From Nocardioides sp. BP30 (lineage in GTDB: Bacteria; Actinomycetota; Actinomycetes; Propionibacteriales; Nocardioidaceae): DNA of 64,000 nucleotides. The stretch lies in the NCBI RefSeq assembly GCF_029873215.1, contig NZ_CP123620.1, positions 1,302,001 to 1,366,000 on the forward strand, written 5' to 3'. The notes beneath the pieces are model-generated. The model was not told the origin of the DNA. It did no database searches and was given only the letters and a program-made list of their open reading frames with translations. Positions 19,105 to 27,984 of this stretch are shown in pieces (within the stretch, counting starts at the first letter, position 1; each line of letters opens with the position of its first letter). Position numbers and translations under genes: made by a program.

Positions 19105-20007
19105 ATGACCCTCGAGACGATCACCGTGGCGGACCTGGAGCGGCTCGGCATCGCCCGGCACACCTTCTACCGTCGCGCTCGCGCCGGCGACTACCGCCAG
19201 GTCCTCACAGGCGTCTGGGTCGAGCGCGACCAGCCGGTCGACCTGCAGGTGCGTGCCGCAGCGCTGGCCAGGGTCGTCGGGCCCGGTCAGGTGGTGGTCG
19301 ATCGGAGTGCGGCGTGGCTGCACGGCATCGACGTCTTCGAGTACGCCGAGCCCGGCGGCGTACCGATGCTGGAGACGTGTGCCCGGCCGGGTCGCACCCG
19401 CAGCCGCCGCAGGGAGCTGGAGGGTGGCATCAGGGACCTGGCCGAGGAGGATGTCGAGCGGGTCGAGGGCGTGGCGGTCACCACGCCGCTGCGCACGGCC
19501 GCGGATCTCGGAGCAAGGCTGCGCCGGCGCGAGGCCTACGCCGCCCTCAACGAGTTCGGCCGGCTGCACGGGGTCGGCAAGCAGGACCTGCGCACGCTCG
19601 TCCGCCGGTTCCGGCGCCGGCGCGGCGTCGTGCAGTTGCGCGAGCTGATCGAGCTGATCGAGCCGCGCGTCGAATCCCCGCGGGAGAGCTGGGTGCTGCT
19701 CACCCTGATCGACGCGGGACTGCCGATGCCGGAGCCGCAGTGGTGGATCGACGTCGACGGCGTCCCGACCTACCGGCTCGACTTCGCCTGGCCCTCGCGC
19801 CGGGTCTGCGTGGAGTACGACGGGCAGGAGGCACACGGCACCGCGGAGCACAGACGCGCCGACGAGGTACGTCGCGCCTGGCTGCGCGAGCACGGCTGGA
19901 CCGTGATCGTGGTGCGGCTCGGCGACTTCAGCCCGGACCGGGTCGACTCATGGACGGACGAGCTGCGTCGTGCGCTGCGGCCGACGTACGACAACCGCCG
20001 GTGGTGA
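19105..20007 (+). CDS. AbiEi-like N-terminal domain plus DUF559-type nuclease-fold protein
   Basis: About 300 residues. The N-terminal helix-turn-helix-like region (ADLERLGIARHTFYRRARAG) resembles the AbiEi antitoxin N-domain of type IV toxin-antitoxin systems. The C-terminal 100 residues contain YRLDFAWPSRRVCVEYDGQ, the D-E-x-D pattern of the DUF559/Vsr-like PD-(D/E)XK fold, followed by RRADEVRRAWLREHGWTVI. No AbiEii toxin is next to it, so it is a solitary protein of unknown function, a common type in actinobacteria. GTG 19096 is an alternative start. The last codons and stop lie inside repeat array D. Confidence 0.7.
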   Translation: MTLETITVADLERLGIARHTFYRRARAGDYRQVLTGVWVERDQPVDLQVRAAALARVVGPGQVVVDRSAAWLHGIDVFEYAEPGGVPMLETCARPGRTRSRRRELEGGIRDLAEEDVERVEGVAVTTPLRTAADLGARLRRREAYAALNEFGRLHGVGKQDLRTLVRRFRRRRGVVQLRELIELIEPRVESPRESWVLLTLIDAGLPMPEPQWWIDVDGVPTYRLDFAWPSRRVCVEYDGQEAHGTAEHRRADEVRRAWLREHGWTVIVVRLGDFSPDRVDSWTDELRRALRPTYDNRRW

Positions 20008-20059
20008 CGCCTCGACTGTCACGCGGTGACGCCTCGACTGTCACGCGGTGACGCCTCGG
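20003..20059 (-). repeat. 22-bp-period post-stop repeat, array D (about 2.6 units)
   Basis: On the plus strand two units of GGTGACGCCTCGACTGTCAC plus GC start at 20003 and 20025, with a partial third at 20047. Read on the minus strand each contains CGAGGCGTCACC, the family core. The array begins seven bases after the glpX stop, oriented with glpX, and its far end overlaps the stop codon of the AbiEi-like gene. Confidence 0.8.
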
Positions 20060-20064
20060 GGGGG

Positions 20065-21102
20065 TCAGCCGGCGAAGTTGATCGCCGAGTAGGCCTGCAA
20101 CTTGGAGAGCTGGTGCTCGGAGGTGATCTTGCGGATCGTGCCGGAGCGCGAGCGCATCACCAGCGAGTCCGTGACCACCGCACCGCCGGGCAGGAACCGG
20201 ACGCCCTGCATGAGGTCGCCGTCGGTGATGCCCGTGGCCACGAAGAAGCAGTCGTCGCCGGTGACCAGGTCGTCGGTGTGGAGCACGTTGTCGGGGTCGA
20301 GGTTGTGCCCGGCGTCCAGCGCCCTCTGCCGCTCCTCGTCGTCCTTGGGCCACAGCCGACCCTGGATCGTGCCGCCGATCGCCTTCATCGCGCAGGCCGC
20401 CACGATGCCCTCCGGCGTACCGCCGATGCCCAGCAGGAGGTCGGCGCCCGAGCCGCTGCGGGCAGCCGAGATGGCGCCGGCGACGTCGCCGTCGGTGATG
20501 AACTTGATCCGGGCGCCGGCGGTGCGGATCTGCTCGACCAGGCCGGCGTGCCGGGGACGGTCCAGCACGATCACGGTGATGTCGGAGGGCTTGGTGCCCT
20601 TCGCCTTGGCGACCTGGTGGATGTTCTCGGCGACGGGGAGGCGGATGTCGACGACGTCGGCCGCCTCGGGGCCGGTGACGAGCTTCTCCATGTAGAACAC
20701 CGCCGAGGGGTCGTACATGGCGCCCCGGGGCGCTGCGGCCAGCACCGAGACGGCGTTGCTCATCCCCTTCGCGGTCAGGGTAGTGCCGTCGATCGGGTCC
20801 ACGGCGACGTCGACCTCGGGGCCGGTGCCGTCACCGACGCTCTCGCCGTTGTAGAGCATCGGGGCGTTGTCCTTCTCGCCCTCGCCGATCACGACGGTGC
20901 CGTTCATCGAGACGGTCGAGATCATCACCCGCATCGCGTTGACAGCCACCCCGTCGGCGCCGTTCTTATCGCCCCGGCCCACCCACCGGGCGGCGCTCAT
21001 CGCCGCCGCCTCGGTTACCCGGACCAGCTCGAGCGCCAGGTTGCGGTCGGGTGCCTGCGGCGCGACGTCGAGGGGCTCGGGCAGGTGGGAGGAGTCGCTC
21101 AT
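20065..21102 (-). CDS. glpX: Fructose-1,6-bisphosphatase, class II
   Basis: 345 residues. It removes the 1-phosphate of fructose-1,6-bisphosphate in gluconeogenesis, using divalent metal and sensitive to lithium in the family. Metal and phosphate motifs GEGEKD (73-78), DPIDGTT (102-108) and GIGGTPEG (about 214) are intact. Length and N-terminus match actinobacterial GlpX. ATG 21100-21102 has TACAGT six bases upstream and no ribosome-binding site. Neighbouring fumarase and DUF4245 genes keep the order known from mycobacteria (Rv1098c-Rv1099c-Rv1100, recalled). Confidence 0.96.
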   Translation of the reverse strand: MSDSSHLPEPLDVAPQAPDRNLALELVRVTEAAAMSAARWVGRGDKNGADGVAVNAMRVMISTVSMNGTVVIGEGEKDNAPMLYNGESVGDGTGPEVDVAVDPIDGTTLTAKGMSNAVSVLAAAPRGAMYDPSAVFYMEKLVTGPEAADVVDIRLPVAENIHQVAKAKGTKPSDITVIVLDRPRHAGLVEQIRTAGARIKFITDGDVAGAISAARSGSGADLLLGIGGTPEGIVAACAMKAIGGTIQGRLWPKDDEERQRALDAGHNLDPDNVLHTDDLVTGDDCFFVATGITDGDLMQGVRFLPGGAVVTDSLVMRSRSGTIRKITSEHQLSKLQAYSAINFAG

Positions 21103-21108
21103 GAGGCG

Positions 21109-21114
21109 ACTGTA
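21109..21114 (-). promoter_or_regulatory. -10 element of a leaderless glpX promoter
   Basis: On the minus strand TACAGT (TANNNT) is followed by six bases and the glpX ATG. Confidence 0.5.
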
Positions 21115-21210
21115 TCGGCCTTGAGCGGGGCTGCCGGGGTCTGCTCAGTTTGATCGATCCAGCCGGACGGCGCAGCTCCGGAGCGACGCGGGAGCGATGC
21201 GGGAAGCGGC

Positions 21211-22455
21211 TCAGGTGAGGGTCAGGGCCGCGACGGCGGCCACCAGGGCCACCGGCGTGAGCGTCAGCGAGACGAGGTGGAAGCGGCCGTTGCCAGGCGT
21301 GATGCCGTCGCGGGCCAGGGTGCGCCGCCACAGCAGGTTGGCCAGGCTGCCGGTCCAGGTCAGGCCGGCCCCGATGGTCAGCCCGAGCAGCGCCGCCAGG
21401 ACGGCCGTGTCGCCGAGGGGCGCCAGTACGGGGACGATCAGCAGGGTCGCCGAGAGGTTGGCCAGCAGTGCGCTGGCGAGGGTTCCGATCACGGCGATGA
21501 GCAGCAGGTCGGCGAAGCCGGTGCCGTCGGGCAGCAGCCGGCCGACCAGATCCCCGAGGAAGTCGGCCGACAGCCCCGCGACCACCACCCCGAGCGCGAG
21601 CACCCACAGCGCGAACGACGGGTTGGCGGCGCGGACGGCGTCGGCGGGGGAGAGGATGCCGCGTCGTACGCCCCAGCCGAGCAGGATCGCCGCCGCGATC
21701 GCCGCCGGCACCCACGGGTCGACGCCGAACGGGCTCAACGCGCCGAAGGCGATCAGCATCACTGTCACCACGGCAGCGGGGAGCCGCCAGCCTCGTCCGT
21801 CGGCTGCCGCGACGGGAGTGGCGGCGGGAGTGGCGGGAGTGGCGGGAGCGCGCAGCTCGCCGGCGAAGAGCAGCCGCAGGCCGACGTACTCCACGACCAG
21901 CGTGGCCACCAACGGCAGCGCCATCCGTACGGCGAAGCCGCCGAAGGTCAGCGAGAGGTAGGGCAGCGCCAGCAGGTTGGTCAGGTTGGCGACCGGCAGC
22001 AGCAGCGAGCCGGAGTTCGCCAGCCGCAGGCACGCGTAGGCCCCCGGGCGCCCTGAGGCGCCGAGACCCCGGGCCGCCCCGATGACGACAGGGGTCAGGA
22101 GTACGACGGTGGCGTCCAGGCTGAGCACCGTGGTGACGAGCGCGGCCAGGACGAACACGCCGCCGAAGAGCCGCTGCGGGCTGTGCCGCGACCGGCGGCG
22201 GACCAGCTCGGCGGCCGCGGCGAACAGTCCCGCTCGCGCGCACACCTCGGAGACCACCAGGATCGCCACCAGGAAGCCGACCACCGGTGCGAGCGGCCGG
22301 ATGGCGTCCCCGGCCGCGTGCAGGCCCAGATAGCCGGTGACGAGGGTGAGCGCCACCGCCGCCACCGCTACCAGCGCCTCCGTGCGCGGCCGTGGATGAC
22401 GGTGGGCCGTCACCAGCAGCGCCAGCAGGCAGACGACCCCGATCACGGGTGACAC
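21211..22455 (-). CDS. ArsB/SLC13-like integral membrane transporter
   Basis: 414 residues with about eleven hydrophobic segments arranged as two similar halves, as in the ion transporter superfamily containing ArsB and citrate/arsenite permeases. Family-type stretches include LSLDATVVLLTPVVIGAARG, LRLANSGSLLLPVANLTNLL and GLTWTGSLANLLW. A Thr-Pro-Ala linker (about residue 205) separates the halves and varies through a near-repeat of GGGAGTGGC. The substrate is not known; arsenite, a dicarboxylate or another anion are possible, and no arsR or arsC gene is nearby. Start may be GTG 22455 or the in-frame GTG 22446. Confidence 0.8.
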   Translation of the reverse strand: MSPVIGVVCLLALLVTAHRHPRPRTEALVAVAAVALTLVTGYLGLHAAGDAIRPLAPVVGFLVAILVVSEVCARAGLFAAAAELVRRRSRHSPQRLFGGVFVLAALVTTVLSLDATVVLLTPVVIGAARGLGASGRPGAYACLRLANSGSLLLPVANLTNLLALPYLSLTFGGFAVRMALPLVATLVVEYVGLRLLFAGELRAPATPATPAATPVAAADGRGWRLPAAVVTVMLIAFGALSPFGVDPWVPAAIAAAILLGWGVRRGILSPADAVRAANPSFALWVLALGVVVAGLSADFLGDLVGRLLPDGTGFADLLLIAVIGTLASALLANLSATLLIVPVLAPLGDTAVLAALLGLTIGAGLTWTGSLANLLWRRTLARDGITPGNGRFHLVSLTLTPVALVAAVAALTLT

Positions 22456-22514
22456 CCTAGGGGTCGGGGGCCCGCGGTTCGGCGCCGCCTGGGAGCACCT
22501 GAGACGATGGTGCC

Positions 22515-23132
22515 GTGAGTGAGCAGGGCGCCCGTCGGTATCCGCGGACCTTCCACGGTCTGATCGTCTCGATGGTCGTGCTGGTCATCGTCGTGGTCGT
22601 CTACTGGGCGCTGAACAACGTCACCCACGACACCCCGAACGAGGGCGGCAGTGCGGTCGACTACCGATCCGCGGTGCACGACGTGCAGGCCGCCGGCGCA
22701 CCGTTGAAGGTGGTCTACCCGACGTCGCTGCCGCAGGGCTGGAAGGCGACCAGTGCCGACTACGCTCCGCCGAGCGGTCCTGGCACCGGGCCGACCTGGG
22801 GTCTGGGCGTGGTGACCGACCACGACTCGTTCGTCGGGCTGCGGCTGGAGGCGACCCCACTGACCGCGCTGGTGGCCACCTACATCGACAAGAACGCCTC
22901 CAGCGACGGTCAGAAGACCCTGCACACCGCGCTCGGCGATGCCTGGTCGACGTTCTCCGACGCGGGCGGGGACACCGGCTATGCGATGCAGCTCGGCGAT
23001 GACGTGCTGCTGGTCTACGGCTCGGCGGACAAGGCGGACTTCACCACCTTCATGCAGTCGCTGACCCAGGCGGAGCTCCCCGGCGTCTCCAGCCCTGCCA
23101 GCCCTGCTGGTTCGGTCAGCCCGCTGGGCTGA
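22515..23132 (+). CDS. DUF4245 family membrane-anchored protein
   Basis: 205 residues: a short cytoplasmic N-terminus, one helix (LIVSMVVLVIVVVVYWALNN) and an extracytoplasmic domain with YPTSLPQGWKATSADY, typical of DUF4245. Function is unknown. Orthologues sit beside glpX and xseB-xseA in many actinobacteria (Rv1100 in M. tuberculosis, recalled), as here. The C-terminus ends in a low-complexity SPASPAGS tail. The GTG start lacks a ribosome-binding site; GACGAT is six bases upstream. It is convergent with xseB, with 13 bp between stops. Confidence 0.88.
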   Translation: MSEQGARRYPRTFHGLIVSMVVLVIVVVVYWALNNVTHDTPNEGGSAVDYRSAVHDVQAAGAPLKVVYPTSLPQGWKATSADYAPPSGPGTGPTWGLGVVTDHDSFVGLRLEATPLTALVATYIDKNASSDGQKTLHTALGDAWSTFSDAGGDTGYAMQLGDDVLLVYGSADKADFTTFMQSLTQAELPGVSSPASPAGSVSPLG

Positions 23133-23145
23133 TCGACCGCCGGCG

Positions 23146-23355
23146 TCAGCCCTGCGCCTCGGCGGTGGTCCGCAGCCGCTCCCGGGCCCCCTCGAGCCAC
23201 TCCTGGCAGACGCCGGCGAGCAGCTCGCCACGCTCCCACAGGGCAAGGGACTCCTCCAGCGTCGTGCCGCCGGCCTCGAGCCGCCGTACGACGTCGATCA
23301 GCTCCTCGCGAGCCTCCTCGTAGCTGGGCTTGGGCTGCTCGTCACTCGTGGCCAT
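23146..23355 (-). CDS. xseB: Exodeoxyribonuclease VII small subunit
   Basis: 69 residues, a normal size. It forms a coiled-coil that assembles with XseA into the nuclease that degrades single-stranded DNA to oligonucleotides. The pattern [20 protein letters not shown] followed by [13 protein letters not shown] is the family core. GAGGAGGG precedes ATG 23355; an in-frame extension to 23412 is not credible. Its start overlaps the end of xseA by 14 bp, which couples their translation. The neighbours match Rv1107c-Rv1108c. Confidence 0.95.
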   Translation of the reverse strand: MATSDEQPKPSYEEAREELIDVVRRLEAGGTTLEESLALWERGELLAGVCQEWLEGARERLRTTAEAQG

Positions 23356-24601
23356 CGTGGCCCTCCTCGGTGCTGTCGATCGGGTCGGTCTCGATGTCGC
23401 CGACGGTGGCATGGATCCGGCCGTCGGTCAGGCGGATGCTGAGCGAGGTTCCGGAGGTGACGGCGCCCACGCCCGCGAGCACGTGGCCGTCGGCGTCCTG
23501 CACGACGGCATAGCCGCGGCGCAGCGTCTCCAGCGGGCTGAGCGCACGGGCACGCGCACGCTGGTGGGCGATGTCGTCGCCGGCCCGGTCGAGCTGGTGG
23601 GTCAGCGAGCGGCGGGCGCGCTCGCGCAGCTGGGCGACCTCGTCGATCCGGCTGGTCACCAGGCTGGTCGGGTCGGCCAGGGCGGGACGGGAGCGCAGCG
23701 AGGCGAGGAGGTTCTGCTCGCGCTGCAGCCACTGCGCGAGCGTGCCGCGCAGGCGATCGCGCGCGGCGTCGACCAGCCGGAGCTCCTCGGCGACGTCGGG
23801 CACGACCAGCTTGGCGGCGTCGGTCGGGGTCGAGGCACGGACGTCGGCCACCAGGTCCAGCAGGGGCGAGTCCGGCTCGTGACCGATGGCGGACACGACC
23901 GGGGTGGTGGCGGCGTGCACCGCCCGCAGCAGCGCCTCGTCGGAGAACGGCAGGAGATCCTCGACCGACCCGCCGCCGCGGGCGATCACGATCACCTCGA
24001 CCTCGGGGTGCTTGTCGAGCCGCTGGAGGGCGCCGATGACCTCCTCGGCGCTGCGCGGGCCCTGCATCGCGGCGTAGGCCACCTCGAAACGGACCGCGGG
24101 CCAGCGCCGGCGGGCGTTCTCCAGGACGTCGCGCTCGGCCGCCGAGTTGGGCGCGGTGACCAGCCCGACAGCTCCGGGCAGGAACGGCAGCCGGCGCTTC
24201 AGCTCGGCCGCGAAGAGCCCTTCGGCGGCGAGCAGCTGGCGGCGCCGCTCGAGCCGGGCGAGCAGCTCACCGAGGCCGACCATCCGGATGTCGCGGACCT
24301 GGAGCGAGAGGGAGCCGCGGTTGGCGTAGTAGGAGGGCTTGCCGTGGACGACGACGCTCGCCCCCTCGACCAGAGGGGGGTTGAGACCGTCGAAGAGGGT
24401 GCGGCTGCAGGTCGCCGGCACCGAGATGTCGGCGACGGTGTCGCGCAGCGTCATGAAGACGGTCTGCATGCCCGGACGTCGGTTGATCTGGGCGATCTGG
24501 CCCTCCACCCACACCGCGCCGAGCCGGTCCACCCAGCCGGCGATCGCGGTGGCGATCTGCCGCACCGGTGCCGGCGACTCGAGCGAGGTCTCCAGTGCCA
24601 T
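23342..24601 (-). CDS. xseA: Exodeoxyribonuclease VII large subunit
   Basis: 419 residues. An N-terminal OB-fold domain (about residues 5-105) is followed by the catalytic domain with [20 protein letters not shown] and [22 protein letters not shown], the signature stretches of XseA, and a C-terminal helical region that binds XseB. ATG 24599-24601 shares one base with the stop of the upstream ATPase gene (TGATG), so xseA is translationally coupled to it. The long frame running to 25582 upstream is a shadow of that gene. Confidence 0.95.
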   Translation of the reverse strand: MALETSLESPAPVRQIATAIAGWVDRLGAVWVEGQIAQINRRPGMQTVFMTLRDTVADISVPATCSRTLFDGLNPPLVEGASVVVHGKPSYYANRGSLSLQVRDIRMVGLGELLARLERRRQLLAAEGLFAAELKRRLPFLPGAVGLVTAPNSAAERDVLENARRRWPAVRFEVAYAAMQGPRSAEEVIGALQRLDKHPEVEVIVIARGGGSVEDLLPFSDEALLRAVHAATTPVVSAIGHEPDSPLLDLVADVRASTPTDAAKLVVPDVAEELRLVDAARDRLRGTLAQWLQREQNLLASLRSRPALADPTSLVTSRIDEVAQLRERARRSLTHQLDRAGDDIAHQRARARALSPLETLRRGYAVVQDADGHVLAGVGAVTSGTSLSIRLTDGRIHATVGDIETDPIDSTEEGHDGHE

Positions 24602-25806
24602 CAGTGCTCCCTGGTGCTGGTGGTCTGGGCGAGGACGAAGCGTTCGAATCCCGGGATCGTGAAGCGGAGCCGGCCGTAGCCCGCCTCCTCCACGATCCCC
24701 TTGACGATCAGGTTGCGCCGCACCATGCTCAGCGACTCGGTGCTGGTGGCGAGCATCGCCGCGATCTCGCCGCGCCGTACGACCGGCTGCTGGACGCGAG
24801 CCATCGCCGACAGGAACGCCCGCTCCGCCGCGGTCGCCACCGCCCACCGGGCCTCGAAGATCGAGGCGAGCGCGCTGCGGGCGGCGTGCGAGCCTGCCTG
24901 CACGGCAGCGAGGTCCAGCTCCGAGCCCCGCTCCGGCGCGGCGGCGTCCCAGGTGGCGGCACCCAGGATCTGGAGCGACTGCGGGTAGCCCCGCGCGGTC
25001 CGCACGACCTCGGTGACGGCCTCGGCGGACCAGGTGACGTCGAGCGCCGCGGCCGGCTCGGTGAGCAGGCGTGCCGCATCGGTGTCGTCGAACTCTCCCA
25101 GGACGAGCTCGTGGCTGCGCTCGCCGAAGGTGGCGGCGCGGGTCAGCAGGCTCTTGGTCTGCGGCAGGCCGGCGCCGATGACGCCGACGGGGAGCCCGGC
25201 GCGCTCCCCGGCGAGGTTCTGTACGGCGTTGAGCAGCACGCCGCCGTGCAGCAGCGCCTGCTGCTCGGGCGCGTACTCCCACTCCCGGGTCGACTCCAGC
25301 GGCGCGTGCAGCTCGTCGATCATCACGATCAGGCCGCTGCCCCCGCGCTCGCGCACCAGCCGCCCGGCTCGGCCGAGCAGGTCTTCCAGCGGGCCGACCA
25401 GCGCCGTCGGCTGGGCGACCGGGCCGGCCTCCAGGCGTGCGCGGACCTTGGCGAAGCCAGCGCTCACCTCGACGGTCAGGTCCTTGATCCGCCTCGAGCC
25501 CGAGGAGCCGATCCCGGCCCGCTCGAGGCTGCGCTCGACCCGGTCGACGACCTCGGCCAGGAACGGGTGCTGCTTGACGCACGAGACCCAGGCGATGACG
25601 AAGCCGTCCTCCTCGGCCTGGCCGGCGACGTCGCGCAACAGCGAGGTCTTGCCGACGCCTCTCGGACCGGTGACGATGGTCAGCGGGCCCATCATCTCGC
25701 CGTACGCGGCGACCCTGGCCAGCTTGTCGCGGAGCAGCTGTCGCTCGGTGGCGCGGCCGACGAAGAAGCGAGGGCGGTCGCCGGGGGTGTAGGGGTTCGG
25801 CAGCAC
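24601..25806 (-). CDS. STAND/ORC-like AAA ATPase with winged-helix C-terminus
   Basis: 401 residues. Walker [10 protein letters not shown] (47-55), Walker [13 protein letters not shown] (about 155-166) and sensor-like GVIGAGLP are followed by a C-terminal winged-helix region ([20 protein letters not shown], then [16 protein letters not shown]). Such archaeal-type/STAND ATPases are usually signalling or DNA-associated proteins of unknown purpose. It is the first gene of the xseA-xseB operon, with a one-base stop/start overlap to xseA, which suggests a role with ExoVII or use of its promoter. GTG start with GAGGAGG close upstream. Confidence 0.75.
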   Translation of the reverse strand: MLPNPYTPGDRPRFFVGRATERQLLRDKLARVAAYGEMMGPLTIVTGPRGVGKTSLLRDVAGQAEEDGFVIAWVSCVKQHPFLAEVVDRVERSLERAGIGSSGSRRIKDLTVEVSAGFAKVRARLEAGPVAQPTALVGPLEDLLGRAGRLVRERGGSGLIVMIDELHAPLESTREWEYAPEQQALLHGGVLLNAVQNLAGERAGLPVGVIGAGLPQTKSLLTRAATFGERSHELVLGEFDDTDAARLLTEPAAALDVTWSAEAVTEVVRTARGYPQSLQILGAATWDAAAPERGSELDLAAVQAGSHAARSALASIFEARWAVATAAERAFLSAMARVQQPVVRRGEIAAMLATSTESLSMVRRNLIVKGIVEEAGYGRLRFTIPGFERFVLAQTTSTREH

Positions 25807-25832
25807 GGCACCTCCTCGGGTCGACGCAGGTC

Positions 25833-25870
25833 TTTATAGGTGGGCGGAGTTATAAGCGACTATAAGTCGC
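25833..25870. promoter_or_regulatory. AT-rich direct and inverted repeats upstream of the ATPase-xseAB operon
   Basis: Two adjacent decamers, TATAAGCGAC (25851-25860) and TATAAGTCGC (25861-25870), match at eight of ten positions. GCGAC/GTCGC (25856-25860, 25866-25870) form an inverted repeat around TATAA, and TTTATAGG lies at 25833-25840. This is among the most AT-rich stretches of the window and sits between the divergent ATPase and ispH genes. It could be the promoter plus an operator for the ATPase's own winged-helix domain. Confidence 0.45.
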
Positions 25871-25928
25871 CGCACCCGCCCACCGTACGAGCCGGCACTG
25901 ACAATCTCCTCAGGACCGCCGGGGGCCG

Positions 25929-25934
25929 TAGACT
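25929..25934 (+). promoter_or_regulatory. -10 element of a leaderless ispH promoter
   Basis: TAGACT (TANNNT) followed by six bases and the ATG of ispH; no ribosome-binding site is present. Confidence 0.55.
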
Positions 25935-25940
25935 CGTCGC

Positions 25941-26933
25941 ATGAGCATCGACCTCGGCACCCCGCGCATCATCTCCGAGGAGGAGAAGGCGGTGCTGCTG
26001 GCCTCTCCGCGCGGCTACTGCGCCGGGGTGGATCGGGCGGTGGTCACCGTCGAGCAGGCCCTGGAGCTGTACGGCGCTCCTGTCTACGTGCGCAAGGAGA
26101 TCGTGCACAACAAGCACGTCGTCGGGGATCTGCGCGGGCGCGGTGCCATCTTCGTGGACGAGCTGGACGAGGTCCCCTCGGGTTCCACCGTGGTGTTCTC
26201 CGCCCACGGGGTGGCGCCGGCGGTACACGCCGACGCCGAGGTGCGCGGGCTGAAGACGATCGATGCCACCTGTCCGCTGGTGACCAAGGTGCACCTCGAG
26301 GCGAGGCGGTTCGCGGCGCAGGACTACGACATCCTGCTGATCGGGCACGCCGGCCACGAGGAGGTCGAGGGCACCATGGGCGAGGCGCCCGAGCGCACCC
26401 ACCTGGTCCAGGGACCGACGGACGTCGCGCGTCTGGAGGTGCGCGACCCGGGCCGAGTCGTCTGGCTCTCCCAGACGACCCTGTCCGTGGACGAGACGAT
26501 GGAGACGGTGGCGGCGCTGCGCGAGCGCTTCCCGGAGATGATCGACCCGCCCAGCGACGACATCTGCTACGCCACCCAGAACCGGCAGCTCGCGGTCAAG
26601 GACATCTCCGCGGGCACCGACCTGGTGATCGTGGTCGGCTCGGGCAACTCCTCGAACTCTGTCCGCCTCGTCGAGGTGGCGCTCGAGGCGGGCGCCCGCG
26701 ACGCTCGCCGGGTCGACGACGCGAGCGAGCTGCAGGACGCCTGGTTCGAGGGCGTCGGCTCGGTGGCGGTGACCTCGGGTGCGAGCGTGCCCGAGAAGCT
26801 GGTGCAGGGAGTGCTGGCGGTCCTCGCCGAGAAGGGCTTCCCCTCGCCCCAGGTCGTGCACAGCGCGGAGGAGTCGCTGATCTTCGCGCTGCCCAAGGAG
26901 CTGCGGCGCGACCTCAAGGCCGCGGGCCGCTGA
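25941..26933 (+). CDS. ispH: 4-hydroxy-3-methylbut-2-enyl diphosphate reductase
   Basis: 330 residues. The last enzyme of the MEP isoprenoid pathway, yielding IPP and DMAPP with an iron-sulfur cluster. The three cluster cysteines are C27 ([13 protein letters not shown]), C111 ([13 protein letters not shown]) and C209 ([12 protein letters not shown]). HEEVEGT and the [10 protein letters not shown] substrate-binding stretch are present. Its product feeds the cis-prenyl synthase encoded at 2276. It is divergent from the ATPase-xseAB operon and followed 17 bp later by a Sua5/YciO-type gene, probably co-transcribed. Confidence 0.96.
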   Translation: MSIDLGTPRIISEEEKAVLLASPRGYCAGVDRAVVTVEQALELYGAPVYVRKEIVHNKHVVGDLRGRGAIFVDELDEVPSGSTVVFSAHGVAPAVHADAEVRGLKTIDATCPLVTKVHLEARRFAAQDYDILLIGHAGHEEVEGTMGEAPERTHLVQGPTDVARLEVRDPGRVVWLSQTTLSVDETMETVAALRERFPEMIDPPSDDICYATQNRQLAVKDISAGTDLVIVVGSGNSSNSVRLVEVALEAGARDARRVDDASELQDAWFEGVGSVAVTSGASVPEKLVQGVLAVLAEKGFPSPQVVHSAEESLIFALPKELRRDLKAAGR

Positions 26934-26950
26934 GCCCGGGCATCACGACG

Positions 26951-27574
26951 ATGGCGCGCTACCTCGACGTCCACCCGGACAACCCCCAGCCGCGGTTGAT
27001 CGGCCAGATCGTGCAGGCACTGCGCGACGACCAGCTGATCGCCTACCCGACCGACTCGGGCTACGCGCTCGGGTCACGGATCGGCAACAAGGACGGCCGG
27101 GATCGGATCCTGGCGATCCGCGGCCTCGACGATCGGCACCACTTCACCCTGGTCTGCCGCGACTTCTCCCAGCTGGGTCAGCTGGTGCACGTGGACAACA
27201 ACGCCTTCCGCGCGGTGCGGGCCGCGACGCCCGGCCCGTTCACCTTCATCCTGCCGGCGACCCCGGAGGTGCCGCGGCGCCTGCTCCATCCCAAGAAGCG
27301 GACGGTCGGGGTGCGCATCCCCGATCACGTGGTGGTCCGGGCACTGCTCGAGGAGCTCGGGGAGCCGATCCTGTCCTCCACCCTGATCCTGCCCGGCGAG
27401 TCCGAGCCCCGGACCAACGGCTGGGACGTGAAGGAGGAGCTCGACCACCAGGTCGACATCGTCGTCGAGGCCGGCGACACCCCGGCCGAGCCGACGACCG
27501 TCATCGACTGGTCGGGTGATACGCCTGAGGTCGTGCGGGAGGGTGCGGGCGACTGGTCGCGCTTCCTCGGGTGA
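26951..27574 (+). CDS. Sua5/YciO/YrdC-family L-threonylcarbamoyladenylate synthase-like protein
   Basis: 207 residues. Family stretches are AYPTDSGYALGSRIGNKDGR, ATPGPFTFILPAT and RTVGVRIPDHVV. TsaC/Sua5 members make threonylcarbamoyl-AMP for t6A tRNA modification; YciO members, which this resembles in length and lack of the C-terminal Sua5 domain, have a less certain role. It follows ispH by 17 bp on the same strand. Its last 74 bp overlap, tail to tail, the end of the membrane-protein gene on the opposite strand. Confidence 0.88.
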   Translation: MARYLDVHPDNPQPRLIGQIVQALRDDQLIAYPTDSGYALGSRIGNKDGRDRILAIRGLDDRHHFTLVCRDFSQLGQLVHVDNNAFRAVRAATPGPFTFILPATPEVPRRLLHPKKRTVGVRIPDHVVVRALLEELGEPILSSTLILPGESEPRTNGWDVKEELDHQVDIVVEAGDTPAEPTTVIDWSGDTPEVVREGAGDWSRFLG

Positions 27575-27974
27575 TCGTGCCGCGCAGGAGCCTGTTGCGA
27601 CGGATCACCAGGCAGGCAAGCGCCAGGGCGTAGCCGATGAAGAGCGCGATGCTGTGATGGCCGAGGGCGGAGATGAGCGCCTGGAGGAAGCCGTCCCCGT
27701 GGGCGGCGCCGATGCCGCTGCGGCTGCTGAGAGCGAACAGCCCGAAGATCCCGAGCATCAGCAACGGCGGCAGCACGCCGACGAAGAAGAAGTCACGGGG
27801 GTGGACCAACAGGGCGACGCCGGTGCAGATCAGCACGAAGCAGACGTCGAACAGCACCTCGACCCGGCCGGCCAGCAGGCTGTCGATCACGGCGACGGTG
27901 AGGGCGAGGGCGACCGCGAGCGCGACGACACGCCCGCCCGGCTCGTGGCCCTCGTCCCAGATCGTTCTGCTCAC
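27501..27974 (-). CDS. Small membrane protein, DUF6542-like
   Basis: 157 residues with four hydrophobic segments: VVALAVALALTVAVIDSLLA, VLFDVCFVLICTGVALLV, VLPPLLMLGIFGLFAL and SIALFIGYALALACLVI. The tail is basic and Pro-rich. Function unknown; a membrane protein at this place between ispH and ychF is conserved in actinobacteria (Rv1111c, recalled). AGGAGG touches an ATG at 27980 but lies six bases before the in-frame GTG at 27974, which is therefore preferred. The 3' end overlaps the YciO-type gene by 74 bp in convergent orientation. Confidence 0.75.
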   Translation of the reverse strand: MSRTIWDEGHEPGGRVVALAVALALTVAVIDSLLAGRVEVLFDVCFVLICTGVALLVHPRDFFFVGVLPPLLMLGIFGLFALSSRSGIGAAHGDGFLQALISALGHHSIALFIGYALALACLVIRRNRLLRGTITRGSATSRPHPPARPQAYHPTSR

Positions 27975-27984
27975 GCCCATCCTC

